11,807 nt of DNA. Origin: an uncultured Porphyromonadaceae bacterium (GTDB lineage: Bacteria; Bacteroidota; Bacteroidia; Bacteroidales; Muribaculaceae). The position numbers and the translations under genes were made by a program. Positions 6,229-11,807 of the stretch are shown here, piece after piece (the stretch's first letter is position 1; every line of letters begins with the position of its first letter). Under the pieces are notes generated by a model, which saw only the letters and a program-made list of their open reading frames with translations, was not told where the DNA came from and did no database searches. Location: contig CAMWZE010000019.1 in the NCBI GenBank assembly GCA_947178685.1, forward strand, positions 1 to 11,807, read 5' to 3'.

Positions 6229-8031
6229 TCATTCATCGCAATAATGGCGGAGCACACGACGATAAGAATTGAAAATCTTTGATTTTGAGACGAAACCTAC
6301 ATATTTGCCATCGTCAACCACCGGAAGATTCCAGGCGTTGGTCTTGTCAAACATCCTCATGACCTCCTCCATAGGCATCTTAACATCTATCCGAGCCGGA
6401 GGCATCGACATGAAGCGCGTGACGTGCATCTTCTTGTAAAGATCGGGGCGGAACATGATGTTACGGATATCATCAAGCAACACCACGCCCACCAGCGTAC
6501 CGTCTTCCTCCGTCACCGGGAAGAGATTACGGTTTGATGTGGCTATGATATCCACCACCTCCTTCAGATTCATTTTCGGACTTACGGTCTTGAAGTCGCG
6601 CTCTATCACGCTGTCAATCTTCAGGAGAGTGAGCACTGCCTTGTCTTTTTCATGCGTCAGCAAGTCGCCCTGTTTGGCAAGACGCATTGTGTAGATGCTG
6701 TATGGTTCGAAGATACGTATAGTCATGTAGGACAGCGTGGAGACAATCAGCAGAGGAAGGAACAGATCGTATCCTCCAGTCATCTCCGCAGTAAGGAAGA
6801 TTGCCATCAAAGGGGCATGCATCACGCCGCTCATCACGCCGGCCATACCCAAGAGCGTGAAGTTCTTGTTGGATATACCCACCCCTCCCTCGAAGATATT
6901 GTTGAGGATGAAAGCAAACAGGAACCCCACCAACGCACCCATGAATAGCGAGGGTGCGAACGTGCCACCCACACCACCGGCACCGTTCGTTGCACTCGTG
7001 GCAAACACTTTGGTGAGTATCACAGCTCCGATAAAGGCCGCTATGAACCACACATTGTCGCGGTCAACATAAAAGAATGTGCCGTCGAGCACCTTCGAGT
7101 AGTCGCCCTCGAGAAGGGTGTTGATTGTGCCGTATCCCTCACCGTAAAGTGGTGGCAACAAAAGTATGAGTAATGCAAGTATTACACCGCCAGTGGCTAT
7201 CTTAATCCATTTACGGTCGATCTTTCCAAACATCGACTCCATCATAAACATAGCCCGCGTGAAATAGAGCGACGCGAAACCACTCACAATACCCAACAAA
7301 GCGGCATATGGAATCTTGCTTACCTTGAAAGGCTCGCTTTGGGCGAAAAAGAACTCGGCATTGTAGCCCTCCAGCACATAAGCCACAGTAGCTCCCGTGA
7401 TCGAGGAGATAAGGAGCGGCATCACAGTGGTGCCGGTAAGATCGATCATAAGCACCTCAAGGGTGAAAAGCATTCCGGCAATCGGGGCACGGAATATACC
7501 TGCGATACCGGCGGCCGCACCACATCCCACAAGGAGCATGAGGATTCGCGGCGAGAGACGGAATGCCTGACCGATATTGGAGCCGATCGCCGCCCCGGTG
7601 AACACGATCGGACCCTCCGCTCCCACTGAGCCACCGAAACCGATTGTGACGGATGAGGCCACAAGTGATGAATAGATATTACGCTTCTTGAGTCTCGACT
7701 TACGACGGGATATTGCATAGAGCACCCTGGTGACACCATGCGAGATATTGTCTTTGACGACATATCTCACAAAGAGGGTGACAAGGATGATGCCCACCAT
7801 CGGATACACAAGAAACAAATAGTTTGCACCGGTTATGCTCAGATGAGAGGTGAGCAAGCCGGAGATAAGATGAATCAGATATTTCAGCAGCTGGGCTGCA
7901 AAACCGCAGAACACCCCCACCACCAAGGCAAGGATAATCACGAAATTGCGCTCCTTGATATGCCGTTCTCTCCAGCTCACAAACCAAAGCCAGAGTTCTG
8001 TAAACCTATTATGTGTCTCTTTATATGCCAT
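6229..8031 (-). CDS. ClC-family anion channel or transporter with C-terminal CBS pair
   Basis: This inner-membrane protein of 600 residues has a ClC core (about residues 30-450) followed by two CBS domains (about 475-528 and 537-590), which usually sense adenine nucleotides. In the core, GAEGP at 137-141 contains the gating glutamate Glu139, and GTFAP at 356-360 matches the GxFxP anion motif. The GSGIP motif is degenerate: ISHGV at 96-100, keeping the anion-facing Ser97. In LFTLEVLM (188-195), Val193 falls at the position of the internal proton glutamate of the E. coli antiporter (Glu203). Val at that site is typical of ClC channels, so the usual label of proton/chloride antiporter is not secure, and another anion cannot be excluded. 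The last residues, HYCDE, follow the second CBS domain directly. It is co-oriented with fmt, 22 bp downstream. Confidence 0.93.
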   Translation of the reverse strand: MAYKETHNRFTELWLWFVSWRERHIKERNFVIILALVVGVFCGFAAQLLKYLIHLISGLLTSHLSITGANYLFLVYPMVGIILVTLFVRYVVKDNISHGVTRVLYAISRRKSRLKKRNIYSSLVASSVTIGFGGSVGAEGPIVFTGAAIGSNIGQAFRLSPRILMLLVGCGAAAGIAGIFRAPIAGMLFTLEVLMIDLTGTTVMPLLISSITGATVAYVLEGYNAEFFFAQSEPFKVSKIPYAALLGIVSGFASLYFTRAMFMMESMFGKIDRKWIKIATGGVILALLILLLPPLYGEGYGTINTLLEGDYSKVLDGTFFYVDRDNVWFIAAFIGAVILTKVFATSATNGAGGVGGTFAPSLFMGALVGFLFAFILNNIFEGGVGISNKNFTLLGMAGVMSGVMHAPLMAIFLTAEMTGGYDLFLPLLIVSTLSYMTIRIFEPYSIYTMRLAKQGDLLTHEKDKAVLTLLKIDSVIERDFKTVSPKMNLKEVVDIIATSNRNLFPVTEEDGTLVGVVLLDDIRNIMFRPDLYKKMHVTRFMSMPPARIDVKMPMEEVMRMFDKTNAWNLPVVDDGKYVGFVSKSKIFNSYRRVLRHYCDE

Positions 8032-8127
8032 TTATTCTTTTTTACCTTTTACAAATATCCTCCTTCCCCGTCTCATTTTGCCTTCAGGCGTGTATAAACC
8101 ACACCCTTTCGGCATATATGGATCAAA

Positions 8128-9537
8128 TCAGAGGCCTTTACCGGTGACAACTGTCTTAACGGTATAAATCAATATCTTCAAATCGACGTAGAGCGACATG
8201 TTGGAGATATAGATCAGGTCGTAGTGTGTGCGTTCCACCATCTGATCTACAGATGAGGCATAGCCATATTTCACCATACCCCAGGAAGTGATACCGGGCC
8301 TCACCTGATATACCAACGCATGATATGGAGCGCAACGCATAATCTGATCTATAAAAAACCGGCGTTCCGGACGAGGCCCGACAATCGACATCTCCCCTTT
8401 CAGCACATTCCAAAACTGTGGAAGTTCATCGAGCCTGTATTTTCGCAACACCCTTCCCACATGGGTTACCCTCGGGTCATTTTCTTCCGACAACCGTGGA
8501 CCACTGCTTTCCGCATCGGTACGCATGGTGCGGAACTTATATATTCTGAAGGGTTTCTGCTTCCGTCCAATCCTCTCCTGTGAATAGATCACCGGACCCT
8601 TCGAGTCAATCTTCACCATGACTGCCAACAACAGATAGAGTGGAGAGAGAAGCAGCAGAATCAAAGCAGAGAAGACCACGTCCATAAAACGCTTTACATT
8701 CTTGCTTGACTCGCTGAGAGAAGGGGAAGTAAGGTCTACATAAGGCTCTCCGTAGATATCCTGAAGCCGGATGGCGGATGTCACATAAGAAAATGTGTCG
8801 GGAGCTATCTTAACCGGTATGCCGAGATAATATAACTTATACAATATCTGCATCACTTTCTCCTCCTCATAGCAGGCACCTGCAATTACAATCTGGTCTA
8901 TCTTCTCCTCACGGCAAAGTGCCTCCACCTCGTCAAGCGGGAAAACCGACTCCATATCCTCATCGAGCTCCTCGCCCGGAGTAGAGAGGAATCCTATGAT
9001 TTTCACACCGGTGCGTGAGGGTCCACGGGTAAGGCGCCTTGCCGTGTCGCGGGCAGCTTTAGAAGTACCGACGATCAGGGTGCGGAACTCCCATTGATGT
9101 GCGCGGAAATGCTTGGTAGCTATAGAGGTGAGCACCATACGCCCAATGTAGGGCACAATAAACATGAGCGATTCAAGGCCGCCCAAGAGCTCATAGTTAA
9201 TGATTCGTTCCCCTGTCTGGTCATTAATCAACAACACGAAATAGATAATGCCGGTGTTGATTAGCGATGAGAAGAACGTGGTTACAAGCTCCTGCAGCCT
9301 CGACTTTCCGAAAGGCTGGTTATAGTAACCCGACAACCAATATATGCCGAGCATACCCAAAGGCACAGTCAGCTCCTCAGTCAAGAGCTTAGAGGAGAAG
9401 ACAAACCTCCACACATCATTGTCGCCGTGAAGAAGGATACACCTCCATATATTGAAGAGGAAGAATGCAACGAAGCTTGTGGCATAATCGCATGCCACAT
9501 ATTTCCAACGTTGCTTAACAGGAGACAATCTCTTCAC
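8128..9537 (-). CDS. Polyprenyl glycosylphosphotransferase (initiating sugar transferase, WcaJ/WbaP-like)
   Basis: Enzymes of this family start exopolysaccharide, capsule or O-antigen repeat units by moving a sugar-1-phosphate from a UDP-sugar to undecaprenyl phosphate at the inner membrane. The 469-residue protein has four N-terminal hydrophobic segments (about 12-36, 52-72, 84-105, 116-140). A Rossmann-like CoA-binding-type domain follows (about 150-265, TLIVGTSKAA), then a re-entrant hydrophobic helix (286-310) and the sugar-transferase domain with KRFMD at 282-286, KFRTM at 334-338, the catalytic Asp370-Glu371 in LDELPQ, and MSIVGPRPE at 383-391. The start codon is GTG at 9535-9537, with AAGGA about 10 bp upstream; the first in-frame ATG would remove the first membrane segment. 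No other polysaccharide genes are in view, and the sugar specificity cannot be read from the sequence. Confidence 0.94.
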   Translation of the reverse strand: MKRLSPVKQRWKYVACDYATSFVAFFLFNIWRCILLHGDNDVWRFVFSSKLLTEELTVPLGMLGIYWLSGYYNQPFGKSRLQELVTTFFSSLINTGIIYFVLLINDQTGERIINYELLGGLESLMFIVPYIGRMVLTSIATKHFRAHQWEFRTLIVGTSKAARDTARRLTRGPSRTGVKIIGFLSTPGEELDEDMESVFPLDEVEALCREEKIDQIVIAGACYEEEKVMQILYKLYYLGIPVKIAPDTFSYVTSAIRLQDIYGEPYVDLTSPSLSESSKNVKRFMDVVFSALILLLLSPLYLLLAVMVKIDSKGPVIYSQERIGRKQKPFRIYKFRTMRTDAESSGPRLSEENDPRVTHVGRVLRKYRLDELPQFWNVLKGEMSIVGPRPERRFFIDQIMRCAPYHALVYQVRPGITSWGMVKYGYASSVDQMVERTHYDLIYISNMSLYVDLKILIYTVKTVVTGKGL

Positions 9538-9593
9538 AATTTTATATCCTTAAAGAATTTTATCAGCTATCAGTCGAAGTGGTTTAACCTCCA

Positions 9594-10160
9594 TTATCTG
9601 ATAACCTTGATCAGTCCACCGTCACCAAGCTTAATTATATTGCTCGGCTTATGAGGCGCATTGTCATCGCGTCGGTATTCAGCCACATAGTCACAACCCT
9701 TCTTGACCTCATCGGATATTTTGGAAAACACGGCCGGTGCTTTCTCTCCGCTAATATTAGCTGAGGTTGAGACCACAGGACGACGCAGTCTTCTGCATAG
9801 CTCACGACTATAGCGCTCAGATGTAATCCGGATACCCAATGACCCGTCTTCCGCGAGCAAGTTTGGCGCCACACCGACCGGATGGTCAAATATTATTGTC
9901 AACGGGTCAACCGCCGCCTCAATAAGTTCCCAGGTCACTTCCGGTATATCCTTGACTGTACGGTCGAGCATGGCCTCACTATCCACGAGCACAAGCATCG
10001 ATTTGCTTTCAGCCCGACGCTTCAGTTCGTATATCTTTTTCACCGCTTCGGGGTTGGTGGCGTCACAGCCAAGCCCCCACACTGTGTCGGTGGGGTAAAG
10101 TATAACCCCTCCCCTTTTCAACACAGCCACGGCCTCTTTAATATCTTCTTCAAAAGTCAT
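9594..10160 (-). CDS. tsaC: Threonylcarbamoyl-AMP synthase (TsaC/YrdC family)
   Basis: TsaC makes threonylcarbamoyl-AMP from threonine, bicarbonate and ATP. The TsaB-TsaD-TsaE machinery then uses it to build t6A at position 37 of tRNAs that read ANN codons. The 188-residue protein is a single YrdC domain with YPTDTVWGLGCD at 22-33, the nucleotide-binding KxR motif (Lys47, Arg49) followed by SKSM, and the closing STSANISG at 131-138. It lacks the extra C-terminal domain of the longer Sua5 proteins, so it belongs to the short TsaC type. Some YrdC/YciO paralogues have other roles, but the intact KxR and SxxN residues favour true TsaC. The ATG at 10158-10160 follows the nadE stop by only 6 bp, which suggests a shared transcript. 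Confidence 0.93.
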   Translation of the reverse strand: MTFEEDIKEAVAVLKRGGVILYPTDTVWGLGCDATNPEAVKKIYELKRRAESKSMLVLVDSEAMLDRTVKDIPEVTWELIEAAVDPLTIIFDHPVGVAPNLLAEDGSLGIRITSERYSRELCRRLRRPVVSTSANISGEKAPAVFSKISDEVKKGCDYVAEYRRDDNAPHKPSNIIKLGDGGLIKVIR

Positions 10161-10166
10161 TTTCGA

Positions 10167-11807
10167 TTATTTTATTAGAATTGTGTCTACCTCCTTTATC
10201 CAGATTTGCACAGATGCGTCGGAAGGCATGCGCCAATCGCCGCGAGGCGAGAGATTCACACTACCCACTTTCGGGCCGTCGGGCATACAACTGCGCTTGA
10301 ACTGCTGAGAGAAGAAACGCCAGTAGAACTTACGGAGCCACTTCAGAATAGTGGCCGGATCATATACTCCCTTGAAAGCTTTCCGGGCCAGCATGAATAT
10401 CTTGCGCGGAGAGAAGGCATTTCGGAGAAGATGATACATGAAGAAATCATGCAACTCATAAGGTCCGACGAAATCCTCTGTCACTTGTCCTATCTTATCC
10501 TCTCCGGAGGGAACTAATTCCGGGCTGATCGGCGTGTCGACAATATCGAGCAATATCTCACGTGTGCGCTCACTGAACTCTGTAGCGAACCATTTTACAA
10601 GGTGACGTACCAGTGTCTTCGGGACGGAGGCATTTACCCCATACATCGACATATGGTCGCCGTTGTAAGTACACCACCCCAAGGCAAGTTCCGACATATC
10701 ACCTGTTCCGATAACTATTCCGTTCACTTTGTTAGAATAGTCCATAAGAATCTGAGTGCGCTCACGGGCCTGGGAATTTTCATATGTGATATCATAAAGG
10801 TTCGGATCCTGACCTATGTCGCTGAAATGCTGCGCCACCGCTTTGCCTATAGGTATCTCAAGGGAGGTGACTCCGAGTTCCTCCATAAGCCCCACAGCAT
10901 TACTGTGAGTGCGGCTTGTGGTGGCCATGCCCGGCATTGTGATGCCATATATACCCTTACGGTCGAGACCCAACAGATCAAAAGCCTTCACCGTGACAAG
11001 AAGAGCCAAAGTTGAGTCAAGGCCTCCTGAAATACCGATTACAGCGTTGCTGCAGTTAATGGCATGCAGACGTTGCATAAGGCCTCGTGCCTGAATGTTG
11101 ATTATCTCCTCGCAGTGTTCATTGAGCTTATGTTCATCATGAGGAACAAACGGATGTGGATCAATCCGTACATTCATAAGTTGAGGATCAGGAACTCTTC
11201 TCTTCCTTTCGTCGGGATAACGTCGGCTACCATTGGCATTGAATTCAAGAAAATCCTCGTCATCAGTTATGCCGGCTTCTTCCATACCGTTGGTCATAAA
11301 GTCATGAAACTGATTCGACCTGACATGAACATATTTTTTCTCATTGTCCACCCCATCGAAGAATGTGGAGAAACGGGCTCTGTCTGCCGCCAATTTCTCA
11401 ACATCGATATCTTTTATCATCAGAGTAGGCTCTGTAAAAAAGCGTTTCTCCGGTTCAACCAACGCGCCGTCTTCAGCGATAATGGCATTTCCGGCAAAAA
11501 CAAGGTCGGTGGTTGACTCTCCCCAACCGGCCGATGCGTATATATATCCACAACGGCACCTCGCAGACTGCTGGGATATAAGCTTCCTCAGATAATCATG
11601 TTTTCCGATCAGTTCATCTGAAGCCGACAGATTAAATATGAGCTGCGCTCCCGCCTTACACAATCCGCTGCTCGGAGGGATCGGTACCCATAGATCCTCA
11701 CATATTTCTATTCCGAAAGTGACATCGCCATGACGGAATAAGAGATTATTGCCGATCTCGGTAGATGTGATATATGTGAAACTGTGAGCCTCAAGATTAG
11801 ATCCCGA
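10167..11807 (-). CDS. nadE: Glutamine-dependent NAD+ synthetase (5' end outside window)
   Basis: NadE turns deamido-NAD into NAD+ using ATP and ammonia released from glutamine, the last step of NAD synthesis. 546 residues are visible, open to the right edge, so the true start lies outside; family members of this type are about 640-680 residues. The first part is a nitrilase-fold glutaminase with the catalytic Cys in FGIEICEDLW (codon at 11700-11702). The matching Glu and Lys of the triad lie outside the window or could not be placed. The second part is the synthetase domain with the ATP-pyrophosphatase loop SGGLDS at visible residues 260-265, then GTGDMSELALGW and a long C-terminal tail (PDGPKVGSVNLSPRGDWRMPSDA). 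A TTG inside the gene at 11661-11663 is not the start, because conserved sequence continues upstream of it. tsaC follows 6 bp downstream. Confidence 0.97.
   Translation of the reverse strand, partial: SGSNLEAHSFTYITSTEIGNNLLFRHGDVTFGIEICEDLWVPIPPSSGLCKAGAQLIFNLSASDELIGKHDYLRKLISQQSARCRCGYIYASAGWGESTTDLVFAGNAIIAEDGALVEPEKRFFTEPTLMIKDIDVEKLAADRARFSTFFDGVDNEKKYVHVRSNQFHDFMTNGMEEAGITDDEDFLEFNANGSRRYPDERKRRVPDPQLMNVRIDPHPFVPHDEHKLNEHCEEIINIQARGLMQRLHAINCSNAVIGISGGLDSTLALLVTVKAFDLLGLDRKGIYGITMPGMATTSRTHSNAVGLMEELGVTSLEIPIGKAVAQHFSDIGQDPNLYDITYENSQARERTQILMDYSNKVNGIVIGTGDMSELALGWCTYNGDHMSMYGVNASVPKTLVRHLVKWFATEFSERTREILLDIVDTPISPELVPSGEDKIGQVTEDFVGPYELHDFFMYHLLRNAFSPRKIFMLARKAFKGVYDPATILKWLRKFYWRFFSQQFKRSCMPDGPKVGSVNLSPRGDWRMPSDASVQIWIKEVDTILIK

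Noticed and set aside
6650..7051. 133-codon minus-strand frame inside the ClC gene, plus similar frames at 7446-7763 and 7700-7987
   Set aside because: All overlap the ClC gene in another frame on the same strand. The ClC frame carries all family motifs, while these read as low-complexity Cys/Arg/His-rich shadows.
10167..11663. nadE beginning at the internal TTG (11661-11663)
   Set aside because: The frame continues open to the right edge with conserved nitrilase-domain sequence, including the catalytic Cys, so the gene is cut by the window and does not start there.

Overview
The window looks like a chromosomal stretch of a Bacteroidota bacterium, most likely order Bacteroidales and perhaps Muribaculaceae-like. 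This is inferred from the men gene order (menD-menB-menC-menE), the short MenE, the two-domain glutamine-dependent NadE, the ClC protein with a CBS pair, and sparse Shine-Dalgarno signals. Base composition is balanced in the genes and strongly AT-rich in the gaps. I could not run a database search, so the lineage is an inference.

Layout: nine genes lie head to tail on the minus strand and fill nearly the whole window. In transcription order (right to left) they are nadE (5' end beyond the right edge), a tsaC/YrdC-type gene, a polyprenyl glycosylphosphotransferase, a ClC protein with CBS domains, fmt, menD, menB, menC and menE. At the far left, the last 47 codons of an unidentified plus-strand gene converge on menE across about 200 bp of AT-rich DNA. 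No RNA gene, CRISPR array or complete mobile element was seen, and no gap between genes exceeds 300 bp.

Function: menD, menB, menC and menE cover four steps of the classical (o-succinylbenzoate) menaquinone pathway, from isochorismate to DHNA-CoA, with menF, menH, menA and menG absent from view. The upstream half is housekeeping: NAD synthesis, tRNA t6A formation and initiator-tRNA formylation, plus an anion channel or transporter and an initiating sugar-phosphate transferase. nadE and tsaC (6 bp apart), ClC and fmt (22 bp apart) and menC and menE (13 bp apart) are close enough to be co-transcribed. The gaps before menB (132 bp) and menC (99 bp) are longer and hold the only non-coding structures of note: a perfect 16-bp inverted repeat 20 bp upstream of menC, and an open in-frame tail behind the menD stop codon.

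I found no convincing new multi-gene system. The observations most worth checking are the menB-menC hairpin, the valine at the proton-glutamate position of the ClC protein, the menD tail, and the unidentified gene end at the left edge.
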